Positions 1 to 7,079 of a DNA stretch of 14,076 nucleotides are shown here, one piece after another. The stretch lies in assembly GCA_013214445.1 (NCBI GenBank), contig JABSPG010000040.1, positions 1 through 14,076 of the forward strand, read 5' to 3'. A model generated the notes under the pieces. It was not told the DNA's origin, ran no database searches, and saw only the letters and a program-made list of their open reading frames with translations. Positions within the stretch are counted from its first letter, which is position 1, and each line of letters begins with the position of its first letter. A program made the position numbers and the translations under genes. The DNA comes from Ekhidna sp. (GTDB lineage Bacteria > Bacteroidota > Bacteroidia > Cytophagales > Cyclobacteriaceae).

Positions 1-1
1 A

Positions 2-295
2 ATCAGAGAATTTAGCATTCGTAAAACGCTCGGTGCGGGTGCAAAAGATATTGCTTACGGTGTGATCAAACAATACCTTTTGCTGGCTGGGATTGCTTTG
101 GCATTGGGAGCGCCTTTGTCGTTCATCTTAGCAAAAATGAACATAAACATGATGTATCCTGAACCCCGTCCTTTCGGAGCAGATAGTGTCATCATAGCAG
201 CAACGATCCTATCCCTGGTACTCCTTTTCGTATTGCTAATGCAAGTAAGAAAGGTACTCAAATCAAATCCAGTTGATGGTTTGAAAACAGAGTAA
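2..295 (+). CDS. FtsX/MacB-type ABC transporter permease, C-terminal end (partial)
   Basis: The frame is open from the left window edge to the TAA at 293-295, so about 97 C-terminal residues of a longer protein are visible. They begin with REFSIRKTLGAGAKDI, the cytoplasmic loop typical of the last FtsX domain (R-x-E-x-x-I-R-K-x-x-G-A), followed by two hydrophobic segments (roughly residues 22-44 and 61-80 of the visible part) and the ending NPVDGLKTE, matching the family tail N-P-x-[DE]-x-L-[RK]-x-E. FtsX-type permeases are inner-membrane subunits that couple ATP hydrolysis by a partner ATPase to work in the periplasm or to export. The neighbouring permease at 804-3383 ends in the closely similar NPVDSLRYE, so the two are probably paralogues. 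An ATG/GTG inside this frame (GTG at 62) is not a real start, because the conserved motif lies upstream of it. Substrate unknown. Confidence 0.85.
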   Translation: MREFSIRKTLGAGAKDIAYGVIKQYLLLAGIALALGAPLSFILAKMNINMMYPEPRPFGADSVIIAATILSLVLLFVLLMQVRKVLKSNPVDGLKTE

Positions 296-357
296 GTCAG
301 AGTTCCCTTAGCTGAGGAAGCTCCTAAAATGAGGACTTTGGATTATTGCAAGACCTT

Positions 358-394
358 AAAGAAGGGATTCAGTGAGGATCCCTTCTTTCTTTTT
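358..394 (+). terminator. Intrinsic terminator after the upstream permease
   Basis: A perfect 11-bp stem, AAAGAAGGGAT (358-368) with ATCCCTTCTTT (378-388), encloses a 9-nt loop and runs into a T-rich stretch (TTTCTTTTT, about 386-394). It lies 62 bp past the stop of the permease end and before the PadR gene, separating two transcription units. The U-rich tract is broken by one C, so efficiency is inferred only. Confidence 0.8.
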
Positions 395-400
395 CATAGT

Positions 401-467
401 ATTTATTCTATTTTATATAACATATTATTTTGTTCTCCGTATATTTGTTCTATTAAATAGAATAAAT
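401..467 (+). promoter_or_regulatory. Candidate PadR operator: nested inverted repeats
   Basis: Two overlapping symmetries are visible. A compact palindrome, TTCTATT-A-AATAGAA (448-462), sits directly after the -7-like box and 6 bp before the PadR start. Its right half is also part of a perfect 13-bp inverted repeat, ATTTATTCTATTT (401-413) with AAATAGAATAAAT (455-467), which brackets the putative promoter. PadR proteins are dimeric winged-helix repressors that commonly bind palindromes in their own promoters, so autoregulation is the natural inference. The region is very AT-rich, which makes chance symmetry easier, but a 13-bp perfect match is more than expected. Confidence 0.5.
440..447 (+). 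promoter_or_regulatory. Candidate Bacteroidota -7 promoter element for the PadR-permease operon
   Basis: TATATTTG matches the TAnnTTTG -7 consensus of the Bacteroidota primary sigma factor exactly and lies 21 bp before the PadR start codon. No clear -33 TTG/TTTG is present at the normal spacing; the TTTG at 429-432 is too close. The palindrome that starts at 448 would cover the transcription start, which fits a repressed promoter. This is a motif match only. Confidence 0.45.
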
Positions 468-468
468 T

Positions 469-801
469 ATGTCAAAGGATCATATTGGAGAGCTAGAGGA
501 GTTAATTCTACTCCTGATAGTTATGTTAAAAGAAGATGCCTACGGTCTTGCGATTCGAAAGGCATTGAAGGAGCAGGCTGAAAGAAATGTGACGATAGGA
601 GCAGTGCATGGAACCGTGAATCGCTTGGAAAGCAAAGGTTTCATTGAATCTAAGATGGGTGGAGCCACCGAAGAGCGTGGGGGTAGAAGAAAGAGAATTT
701 TTAGTATCACTGCTTCGGGAAAAAATGTTCTTGAGAAGAGCCGAGATGTTAAGGTCAACCTTTGGCAGCAGATTCCTGAATTGTCCATAAAAAAACTGTA
801 G
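469..801 (+). CDS. PadR-family transcriptional regulator
   Basis: This 110-residue protein is a compact PadR regulator of the short type lacking a large C-terminal domain. The winged-helix region spans about residues 8-85: the helix EELILLLIVMLKEDAYGLAI holds the characteristic A-Y-G-x-x-I; VTIGAVHGTVNRLESKGFIE (41-60) is the recognition helix and the turn into the wing; and GGRRKRIFSITASGKNVL (about 71-88) is the beta wing of the form R-[RK]-x-[YF]-x-[IL]-T-x-x-G. Its stop is followed after 2 bp by the permease start, so the two are translationally coupled. PadR genes next to prefix-domain FtsX permeases are a recurrent arrangement in Bacteroidota, and the regulator probably represses its own operon through the palindrome just upstream. 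The ATG at 469 is preferred since the family's N-terminus starts only a few residues before the first helix. Effector unknown. Confidence 0.92.
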   Translation: MSKDHIGELEELILLLIVMLKEDAYGLAIRKALKEQAERNVTIGAVHGTVNRLESKGFIESKMGGATEERGGRRKRIFSITASGKNVLEKSRDVKVNLWQQIPELSIKKL

Positions 802-803
802 CT

Positions 804-2870
804 ATGATCAGACCTCCCAAATCAGCAGAAAAGTTTCTTAGTTGGCTAATAAGACCGGAACTTTTAGAAGAAGTCCTAGGAGACCTATATGAATATTATG
901 AGGAACTATCAGACCATTCGCCATTTAGAAGAGCTATCTACTTCTGGTTTCATCTCTTCACGTTGATCCGTCCTTCCCTGCTAAGAAGTTTCATGTTCGG
1001 TGAAAGAAGTGGCTATTTGGGCATGATCCAACTTATGTTAAAAACGGGTGTGCGTCAGATGCAAAGAAAGAAATTGATCACCGTTGTAAGCCTAGTTACC
1101 CTGGTAGCTGGCGTATTAAGTTTTCAGCTTGTCTTCAGCTGGATTCAAAACGAAAAATCGATGGATGAATTTCATGCTAAGAAAGACAGGATTTCCGTGG
1201 GTGTCGCTAGACTCAGCGCTGAAAGCAATTTGATTGCTTTTTCCATTTCGGGTTTGTTTCCAATTGATTATTCAACCTTTTCTGAGGTAGAAAAATCGAT
1301 GTTCATTCATACCTACATGCCAGGAGAGATTAAGTTCCACTCTGAAGAAGTAGCCCATGGAGGTAAAGGGCTTATTGTGGATAGCACTTTCTTTGACTTT
1401 TTTGATTTCAGCCTACAATCAGGGTCAGTTGATGTGCTAGCTGACCCAACAAATGTGGTTATTACCGAAAGCTATGCGGACAAAATTTTTGGAGATAAAG
1501 ATCCTCTGGGAAGCGTTATCAATATTACCTGCGACCAAAAAGGAATCTACAAAGTAGCTGGGATCATAGAAAAGATTCCTTCAAATACCTCCATATCCTT
1601 TGATTTTCTAATTCCTAGACATTCGAAGAATAGATGGCGAAGGGCGCCACAAGATTTCATCATGCTAAAAGAAGGGGCGGACCTATCTGCTGTCAACGAA
1701 AAGCTAAATAAGATAGCGCAAAGCAGTGAGCGCTTTCCCAATAGTGAGGCATTGCTTTATCCATTTAAGGATGTCTACGAAAACAAGCCGTTTAATATCA
1801 CCCTCTTCTCCAAATACGGAAGCGCAAGCGATTTAAGAACCGTAACGCTGATTGCCTGGGCTTTGATCTTGATTACCATAATTTGCTACACCAACCTGCA
1901 AACGTCTGTACAATTGGCAGAGATGGACAGAGTGAAATTGAAACACGTGATAGGAGCAGCCAAGAGCCATCTGGTGGCTGAGTGGTTAATCCGTGGGCTA
2001 ATCTACTTTGCCATTGCTTCATCCATTAGTTTGCTAGTCTACTATACTATGTTTACCACGGTCATTGAGTTCATTGGCATAGGATTGGATAAGCACGTCT
2101 TGGTAGACAGTCTTGTTATAGTTGGAGCTGTTTTCATTTCGGTCCTTCTCTCATCTTTGATAGCCTCATCCAATGTATTTAAGACATTGATGGATCTAGA
2201 CGTCAGAAAACCCAAGAAATCCAGACCAATCGGACAACCCAGAAGGGTTCTTGCGGTACTGCAGTATGCTATTTCAATCACACTGCTGATTGGATCTGTC
2301 ATTATTACCCTTCAACTGGATTTTATGTTAGACAAAGACCTGGGGATAGATCAGACCGAAATTGTCACTACACAATTCTTTGATGTGATACCCGATGCTA
2401 GACAGGATAGCATCAAACGAGCAGAGGTCGAAAGTAACCATAGGTATGTTATGGATCGACTTGGAAACCACCCCACTATTGAGGCAGTTTCGCAAGCCAA
2501 AGAACCCTTGGGTTTTGCGTACGATTTACCTTATAAGCGATCCAGTTCATCGGAGGATTTTATTCCGATCAAGACGCTAAATGCAGATCCTGATTTCTTT
2601 GAAATATTCGATCTTCAATTGGCCGAGGGAAGACCATTTGATGAGAGAGATGAAAATGGAGATCTCAAGCTAGTGATAAATGAATCCGCTAAGAAGTTTT
2701 TTGATATTCAAGATATCACACAAGAAAAGCTCATATCCAAAATCGATAACGAGTCTTACCAAATCGTGGGAGTCATTGAGGATTTTCATTTTGAACATCT
2801 CTCGCAAGAAATTAAGCCCTTGATCATGACCTACTTTACCCGACTGGATAATGACATAATGGTCAAATAA
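804..2870 (+). CDS. FtsX-type ABC transporter permease with N-terminal prefix domain; interrupted by in-frame stop (N-terminal 688 residues)
   Basis: This is an inner-membrane permease of the FtsX/MacB superfamily. Residues 1-70 form the short cytoplasmic permease prefix domain (RPPKSAEKFLSWLIRPELLE, GDLYEYYEEL). Then come a membrane helix at about 91-113, a MacB-like periplasmic domain at about 115-340, three helices of the first FtsX domain at about 345-366, 396-416 and 432-455, a fifth helix at about 482-503, and a second periplasmic domain up to the stop. The complete family has about 800-870 residues with a second FtsX domain at the C-terminus. Here a TAA at 2868-2870 ends the protein after MVK, but the same reading frame continues without another stop to 3383 and encodes exactly the missing part, so the full product would have 859 residues. 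The sequence is either a nonsense mutation, a sequencing error or a read-through case. No ATPase gene is near, so the nucleotide-binding partner must be elsewhere. Regulated with the PadR gene 2 bp upstream. Confidence 0.88.
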   Translation: MIRPPKSAEKFLSWLIRPELLEEVLGDLYEYYEELSDHSPFRRAIYFWFHLFTLIRPSLLRSFMFGERSGYLGMIQLMLKTGVRQMQRKKLITVVSLVTLVAGVLSFQLVFSWIQNEKSMDEFHAKKDRISVGVARLSAESNLIAFSISGLFPIDYSTFSEVEKSMFIHTYMPGEIKFHSEEVAHGGKGLIVDSTFFDFFDFSLQSGSVDVLADPTNVVITESYADKIFGDKDPLGSVINITCDQKGIYKVAGIIEKIPSNTSISFDFLIPRHSKNRWRRAPQDFIMLKEGADLSAVNEKLNKIAQSSERFPNSEALLYPFKDVYENKPFNITLFSKYGSASDLRTVTLIAWALILITIICYTNLQTSVQLAEMDRVKLKHVIGAAKSHLVAEWLIRGLIYFAIASSISLLVYYTMFTTVIEFIGIGLDKHVLVDSLVIVGAVFISVLLSSLIASSNVFKTLMDLDVRKPKKSRPIGQPRRVLAVLQYAISITLLIGSVIITLQLDFMLDKDLGIDQTEIVTTQFFDVIPDARQDSIKRAEVESNHRYVMDRLGNHPTIEAVSQAKEPLGFAYDLPYKRSSSSEDFIPIKTLNADPDFFEIFDLQLAEGRPFDERDENGDLKLVINESAKKFFDIQDITQEKLISKIDNESYQIVGVIEDFHFEHLSQEIKPLIMTYFTRLDNDIMVK
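2868..2870 (+). other. In-frame TAA interrupting the permease
   Basis: The codon series around it reads ATG GTC AAA TAA CGA GCT GGC. Both the upstream part (start 804) and the downstream part are in the same frame, so no frameshift is involved. Family members usually carry a hydrophobic residue after V-K at this point (pattern V-K-[LIV]), so a single T-to-A change from TTA (Leu) would explain the stop. That ancestral codon is an inference from family pattern. Confidence 0.85.
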
Positions 2871-3383
2871 CGAGCTGGCTCAGAAAAGGAGACCCTTGAT
2901 TTTGTTGAAAGCCTATTTAGGGAGGTAAATCCTAAAGGAATATTCACAGCAAATTTCTTTGAGCACAAAGTGGAAAAACAGTATGCAAAAGTTGAGAAGC
3001 TAAAGAGATTATACAGCCTTTTTGGATTCATTGCCATCCTTCTTTCATCAGTCACGCTTTTCTCTTTTGTCTATCATGAAACAAACCGAAGAACCAAGGA
3101 GGTGGGAGTTCGAAAAGTAAATGGAGCCTCTCCAGAGGATATATTGAAATTGCTTAGCATTTCATTCTTAAGATCTATCGTCATAGCGCTGATTATTGCC
3201 GTGCCTATTGGATGGTATTTTATGGAAGGATGGCTCAGTGATTTTTCAAACAGAATTAAACAAGAGGTATGGATGTATGGCGTCATAGCAGTCATAGTTC
3301 TTATATGGGCATTTGCTGCTATTTTCTGGCATTCATTTAAAGTATCTCGCATTAATCCAGTAGATAGCCTTAGGTATGAATAA
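2871..3383 (+). pseudogene. FtsX-type permease, C-terminal part detached by the stop codon
   Basis: The frame downstream of the TAA is open for 170 sense codons and ends at TAA 3381-3383. It begins RAGSEKETLDFVESLFREVN, typical of the end of the second periplasmic domain, then gives a helix (IAILLSSVTLFSFVYH), the hallmark loop RRTKEVGVRKVNGASPEDIL, two further membrane helices and the family ending NPVDSLRYE. This is the second FtsX domain missing from the 804-2870 product. The only plausible independent start is a GTG at 2970, giving 137 residues; it has no obvious ribosome binding site, although Bacteroidota often lack one. Conservation of the hallmark residues argues that the interruption is recent or artefactual, or that both pieces are still made. 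I call it a pseudogene part with the reservation that expression as a split subunit is possible. Confidence 0.75.
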
Positions 3384-3468
3384 TTCTTGAAGACAAGGAG
3401 CATGCGATCAATACTTGCAGAGGATATGGCCATTCCCTTTCTTAGAAATAGGTATCATTGCGTGAACC

Positions 3469-4038
3469 ATGATCACAAAATCCTTCTACCGAAAGGTTAT
3501 ACTCGACTACAGAACGCTCATAAGCGAAGAGACTTATGATGAATTGAATCAGCATTTGGCTGATCAAGTCCAAACTTTTGTTGTCAACCAGAAGATCAGC
3601 AGTGTTCATGCTTTTCTACCCATTGAAAGGAATAGGGAACCGAATATTCAGGGGTTATTTACTGAGTTTTGGGACGAAGGAATAAAAATAGTGGTTTCAA
3701 AGACTGATTTTCAGGCCAAGACCATGTCGCATCATTATTTGGAAAAAAATACCAGTCTTGAAAGTAATCACTTGGGAATTCCTGAGCCAGTTGGTAATCT
3801 AAAAGCTGCATTTCTTACTGAAATAGATCTCATATTCATACCCTTATTGTTGGCGGATAAGACAGGTAATCGCATTGGGTATGGTGGTGGTTTCTATGAT
3901 CGATTATTGCAGGAAACAAATCTTGTTAAAGTAGGGTTATCTCTGTCGCCTCCCGTTGACGCGATAGGTCAACGAGAGGATTGGGACATACCATTAGATT
4001 ACTTAATAACACCATTTAAAACATACAATTATGGCTAA
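3469..4038 (+). CDS. 5-formyltetrahydrofolate cyclo-ligase (5,10-methenyltetrahydrofolate synthetase)
   Basis: This 189-residue cytoplasmic enzyme converts 5-formyltetrahydrofolate to 5,10-methenyltetrahydrofolate with ATP hydrolysis, returning the storage folate to one-carbon metabolism. The length fits the family (180-200). Visible signatures are the N-terminal basic helix with K9 and R15, the ERNREPNI stretch at 53-60, the nucleotide-binding motif IGYGGGFYDRLL at about 136-147 preceded by IPLLLADKTGNR, and the C-terminal DWDIPLDYLITP (172-182). An in-frame TGA at 3463 leaves the ATG at 3469 as the first possible start. Its last 8 bases overlap the start of the thiol peroxidase gene, so the two are co-transcribed. 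It is often named ygfA or fau in other bacteria, but the symbol is not fixed in this phylum, so it is left empty. Confidence 0.93.
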   Translation: MITKSFYRKVILDYRTLISEETYDELNQHLADQVQTFVVNQKISSVHAFLPIERNREPNIQGLFTEFWDEGIKIVVSKTDFQAKTMSHHYLEKNTSLESNHLGIPEPVGNLKAAFLTEIDLIFIPLLLADKTGNRIGYGGGFYDRLLQETNLVKVGLSLSPPVDAIGQREDWDIPLDYLITPFKTYNYG

Positions 4039-4531
4039 AATCACACTTGGAGGAAATGAAACAAACACCACAGGTGATCTACCCGCTGTAGGCGCTGCAG
4101 CTCCTGACTTCTCTTTGGTTAGCAAAGACATGGCTGAGAAGACGCTGGCTAGCTATCACGGACAGAAGGTTATATTAAACATATATCCTAGTATTGATAC
4201 AGGCGTTTGTGCAATGTCCACTAAGAAATTCAATCAGGAGGCTTCCAATCTTGAAAACACTCGTATTTTGTGTGTATCTAAAGATCTTCCATTCGCACTC
4301 AAAAGATATTGCGATGCTGAGGGTATCGATAACCTAGACAATCTATCAAATTTCAGAGACGGAGGTTCTTTTGGAAGCTCATATGGTGTCGAGATTGCCG
4401 ATGGAGCTTTTAAAGGACTGAATGCAAGAGCGATTGTAGTCATTGACGAGGAGGGAAAAGTGCTCTACACAGAGCTAGTTCCTGAGGTAGGTCAAGAACC
4501 AAACTATGAGAAAGCGCTTGCAGCTTTATAA
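4031..4531 (+). CDS. tpx: Thiol peroxidase, atypical 2-Cys peroxiredoxin (Tpx)
   Basis: The 166-residue protein is a Tpx-type peroxiredoxin reducing hydrogen peroxide and alkyl hydroperoxides using thioredoxin. The peroxidatic cysteine is C60 in NIYPSIDTGVCAMST, and the resolving cysteine is C94 in LKRYCDAEG; the E. coli equivalents are C61 and C95. A third cysteine, C81, corresponds to E. coli C82. The N-terminal VGAAAPDFSLV, the T57 of the active-site T-x-x-C motif and R132 in the LNARAIVVID strand match the thioredoxin-fold peroxiredoxin core. Length matches the family (165-168). The ATG at 4031 lies within the end of the cyclo-ligase gene (overlap ATGGCTAA), indicating coupled translation. 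The protein is expected in the cytosol; no signal peptide is present. Identification is secure from the cysteine spacing. Confidence 0.96.
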   Translation: MAKITLGGNETNTTGDLPAVGAAAPDFSLVSKDMAEKTLASYHGQKVILNIYPSIDTGVCAMSTKKFNQEASNLENTRILCVSKDLPFALKRYCDAEGIDNLDNLSNFRDGGSFGSSYGVEIADGAFKGLNARAIVVIDEEGKVLYTELVPEVGQEPNYEKALAAL

Positions 4532-4538
4532 TATCTGA

Positions 4539-4564
4539 TTGAGGGTACATACTAGTGCCCTCAA
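4539..4564 (+). terminator. Hairpin after tpx, possible terminator
   Basis: A 10-bp stem, TTGAGGGTAC (4539-4548) with GTGCCCTCAA (4555-4564), containing one T-G pair, encloses a 6-nt loop and starts 8 bp past the tpx stop. It is followed by AACTTTCC rather than a clean T-run, so it may act as an RNA 3'-end stabiliser or a weak terminator. Confidence 0.55.
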
Positions 4565-4614
4565 AACTTTCCTTCGATTCTTCCACTAAACCCGTGGCTG
4601 CAACCATTCGACAA

Positions 4615-4646
4615 GTTTCGTCATAAATCTGTATCCAGATCGAAAC
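4615..4646 (+). promoter_or_regulatory. Bulged hairpin in the leader of the TonB receptor gene
   Basis: GTTTCG (4615-4620) pairs with CGAAAC (4641-4646), and inside it ATCTG (4627-4631) pairs with CAGAT (4636-4640) around a TATC tetraloop, leaving a 6-nt bulge (TCATAA). It lies about 56 bp before the receptor start. It could be a leader RNA structure or an operator; nothing in the sequence decides between these. No convincing -33/-7 promoter pair was seen in 4565-4702. Confidence 0.3.
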
Positions 4647-4702
4647 AAATAAACGCCAACTGCGTCTTTCGTTAAATTATTTTCTACTGAACAACTAACA
4701 TT

Positions 4703-7075
4703 TTGAAAAAACTCATCACCTTGGCATTATGCATGCCTCTTTTTCTGTTTGCTCAGGAAAAGTATACCATAAGCGGCTATATAAAAGATGCCGCAAATGG
4801 GGAGGCTCTTATCGGAGCAACAGTATTGATCACAGAACTAAGTACTGGTAATATCACCAATGTATACGGCTTCTATTCAGTTACCCTTCCTGCCGGAGAG
4901 TACAATGTGGAGTATCGCTATATTGGATTTGTGACTCAGAACCAGAGGGTTAATCTCACTTCAAATCAGCGCATAGATGTAGAGCTCAGTGAAGAATCTA
5001 CGCAATTGCAGGAAGTAGTGGTTACTGCAAGGCCGGAAGATGAGAATGTTACTTCAACTCAGATGAGTGTGGCAGAATTGGATATTCAGACGGTACGTAA
5101 AATGCCGGCGATTTTGGGAGAAGTAGATGTGATAAAGAGTCTGCAATTATTGCCAGGCGTTTCGTCGGTAGGCGAAGGAGCCTCTGGTTTTAATGTTCGA
5201 GGTGGAGACGTGGGACAAAACTTGATACTACTGGATGAAGCTCCCGTATATAATTCATCTCACTTACTAGGTTTTTTCTCCGTATTTAATCCAGATGCGG
5301 TCAAGGACCTGAAACTCTACAAGGGAGCCATTCCGGCACAGTTTGGTGGCCGTTTAGCCTCCATATTAGACATTAGAATGAAGGAGGGTAACAGTAAGAA
5401 AACCGAGGTGAATGGTGGTATCGGAACCATTTTTAGCCGACTTGCGGTAGAGGCACCAATTGTGAAAGATAAATCTTCGTTTATCGTAGCTGGTCGACGT
5501 TCTTATGCCGACATACTGGCACGACCTTTTGTGCAGGAATTGCGTGACGGGGCAGCCTTGAATTTCTACGACCTGACGCTAAAGACGAACTATCAGTTTT
5601 CGGATAAAGATCAGATATTCTTATCCGGATACTTTGGGAGAGACAATTTCCTTTTCGATGCGAATCAAGGATTCAGTTGGGGCAACAGGACTGGTACTTT
5701 CAGGTGGAATCACTTATTTAACGATCGCCTTTTTGCCAACTTCACCACATTTTTTAGTGATTATGAATATGAGTTGGCCTTTGGAGACAATCCAAGAGAT
5801 CGCTTTGAGTGGTTTTCAGACATAAATACGTTCGCCCTAAAACCTTCTTTTACCTACTTTATTGATCAGAAGAATGAATTATCATTTGGTGGGGAATTGT
5901 ACAGATACGGATTTAAACCTGCTCGGGCAAGGGGAATCAGTGATGGGGATGTCATAGATATCAGTGTGCCAGACAAGAATGCGCTTGAAGCAGCTATATA
6001 TATCAACAATGATCAAAAGATCAATGACAACTTATCTGTACAATATGGTCTAAGATTCTCATACTTCAATCTGATTGGTGAGGGCAATAAGTTCATTTTG
6101 GGAGATACAATCCCTGGAAGGCGTAGACCGATTGATGATATAGATCGGGTAGGTGATGGTGAGTCCATAGCAAGTCATAGCGGATGGGAGCCAAGGGTAT
6201 CATTGAAGTATCAGCTAAACACTTCAACATCGGTGAAAGCGAGCTACAATAGAATGCTACAATACATCCACTTGATTTCCAATACGACAGCATCGAATCC
6301 ATTGGATGTTTGGACTCCAAGTTCAAATAATCTAAAACCACAGATTGGTCAGCAGTGGGCAATGGGACTGTTCAAGAACTTCAAGGATAATGACTATGAG
6401 ACGTCAGTTGAGGTTTACTATCGAAAAACGGAACGACAGCTAGAATACATAAATGGAGCTGATCTCTTGATTAACGAGGCTTTGGAAGCTGACTTGCTAG
6501 CCGGAGATGGTCGTGCTTACGGTCTTGAAGTATACTTGAGAAAGAATTCTGGAAGGCTGAACGGTTGGATTAGTTACACCTTGGGAAGGTCTGAACTCCG
6601 TACAGAGGGTATCAATAATCGAGAGTGGTATCCTACTCGTTTTGATCAAACCCACAACTTAAAGGTCACTGGCTTCTATGAGTTGAATGATCGATGGTCA
6701 TTGTCTTCCACTTTCACCTTATTGAGTGGAACGCCTACAACGTTTCCTACTGATCGCTACGAAGTGCAAGGAATCACAATCCCTCACAATACCAATGACT
6801 CTCGAAATAACGTGAGACTACCTAATTTTCATAGGTTAGATTTTTCTGCAACCAAAAAAGGAAGGGCTGTCAGAAGAAATGGAAAGCCAAGAAAGAATAG
6901 AGACGAATTAGTATTTACTGTGTACAACGTCTACAACAGAGCAAATCCTTTTTCAATTTACTTCTGGCAAGGTGCGGATCGTGTAGATCCTGGCCTACGT
7001 GCGGACACAAGAGCCACTCAGGTTTCCATTTTTGCATCATTCATTCCATCGATCACCTACAATTTCAAATTCTAG
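4703..7075 (+). CDS. TonB-dependent receptor with carboxypeptidase-like regulatory domain
   Basis: This is an outer-membrane ligand-gated transporter of 790 residues. In order: a signal peptide (about 1-17, ending LFAQ), a carboxypeptidase-D regulatory-like beta-sandwich at about 20-96 (YTISGYIKDAANGEALIGAT, Y-G-F-Y-S-V, Y-I-G-F), a TonB-interacting stretch QEVVVTA at 103-109, a plug domain at about 128-230 with LQLLPGVSSVGEGASGFNVR, GGDVGQNLILLDEAPVYN and KGAIPAQFGGRLASILDI, and a barrel from about 240 to the terminal aromatic residue in ITYNFKF. The start is TTG at 4703: an in-frame TGA at 4688 blocks upstream starts, and the next ATG (codon 11) would destroy the signal peptide. The DUF4249 lipoprotein gene follows after 4 bp, an association seen repeatedly in Bacteroidota that resembles SusC/SusD-type pairing. 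Energy comes from an unlinked TonB-ExbBD system. The substrate cannot be deduced. Confidence 0.93.
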   Translation: MKKLITLALCMPLFLFAQEKYTISGYIKDAANGEALIGATVLITELSTGNITNVYGFYSVTLPAGEYNVEYRYIGFVTQNQRVNLTSNQRIDVELSEESTQLQEVVVTARPEDENVTSTQMSVAELDIQTVRKMPAILGEVDVIKSLQLLPGVSSVGEGASGFNVRGGDVGQNLILLDEAPVYNSSHLLGFFSVFNPDAVKDLKLYKGAIPAQFGGRLASILDIRMKEGNSKKTEVNGGIGTIFSRLAVEAPIVKDKSSFIVAGRRSYADILARPFVQELRDGAALNFYDLTLKTNYQFSDKDQIFLSGYFGRDNFLFDANQGFSWGNRTGTFRWNHLFNDRLFANFTTFFSDYEYELAFGDNPRDRFEWFSDINTFALKPSFTYFIDQKNELSFGGELYRYGFKPARARGISDGDVIDISVPDKNALEAAIYINNDQKINDNLSVQYGLRFSYFNLIGEGNKFILGDTIPGRRRPIDDIDRVGDGESIASHSGWEPRVSLKYQLNTSTSVKASYNRMLQYIHLISNTTASNPLDVWTPSSNNLKPQIGQQWAMGLFKNFKDNDYETSVEVYYRKTERQLEYINGADLLINEALEADLLAGDGRAYGLEVYLRKNSGRLNGWISYTLGRSELRTEGINNREWYPTRFDQTHNLKVTGFYELNDRWSLSSTFTLLSGTPTTFPTDRYEVQGITIPHNTNDSRNNVRLPNFHRLDFSATKKGRAVRRNGKPRKNRDELVFTVYNVYNRANPFSIYFWQGADRVDPGLRADTRATQVSIFASFIPSITYNFKF

Positions 7076-7079
7076 TCTT

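Noticed and set aside
429..432. TTTG as the -33 element for the PadR promoter
   Set aside because: Only 7 bp separate it from the TATATTTG box, too short for a sigma-factor -33/-7 pair.
372..581. Small open frame overlapping the PadR promoter and gene start
   Set aside because: It reads through the terminator T-run, the AT-rich promoter and out-of-frame PadR sequence; no family features.
2868..2970. Frameshift or selenocysteine recoding as the cause of the split permease
   Set aside because: Both halves are in the same frame, so no frameshift is needed; the codon is TAA, not TGA, and no SECIS-like structure is evident.
3074..3433. 119-codon open frame on the minus strand
   Set aside because: It lies antisense to the conserved FtsX C-terminal domain and encodes nothing recognisable; it is a shadow of that gene.
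6999..7079. Upstream start for the DUF4249 gene
   Set aside because: It would overlap the receptor by 77 bp and bury the clear lipoprotein signal that begins at ATG 7080.
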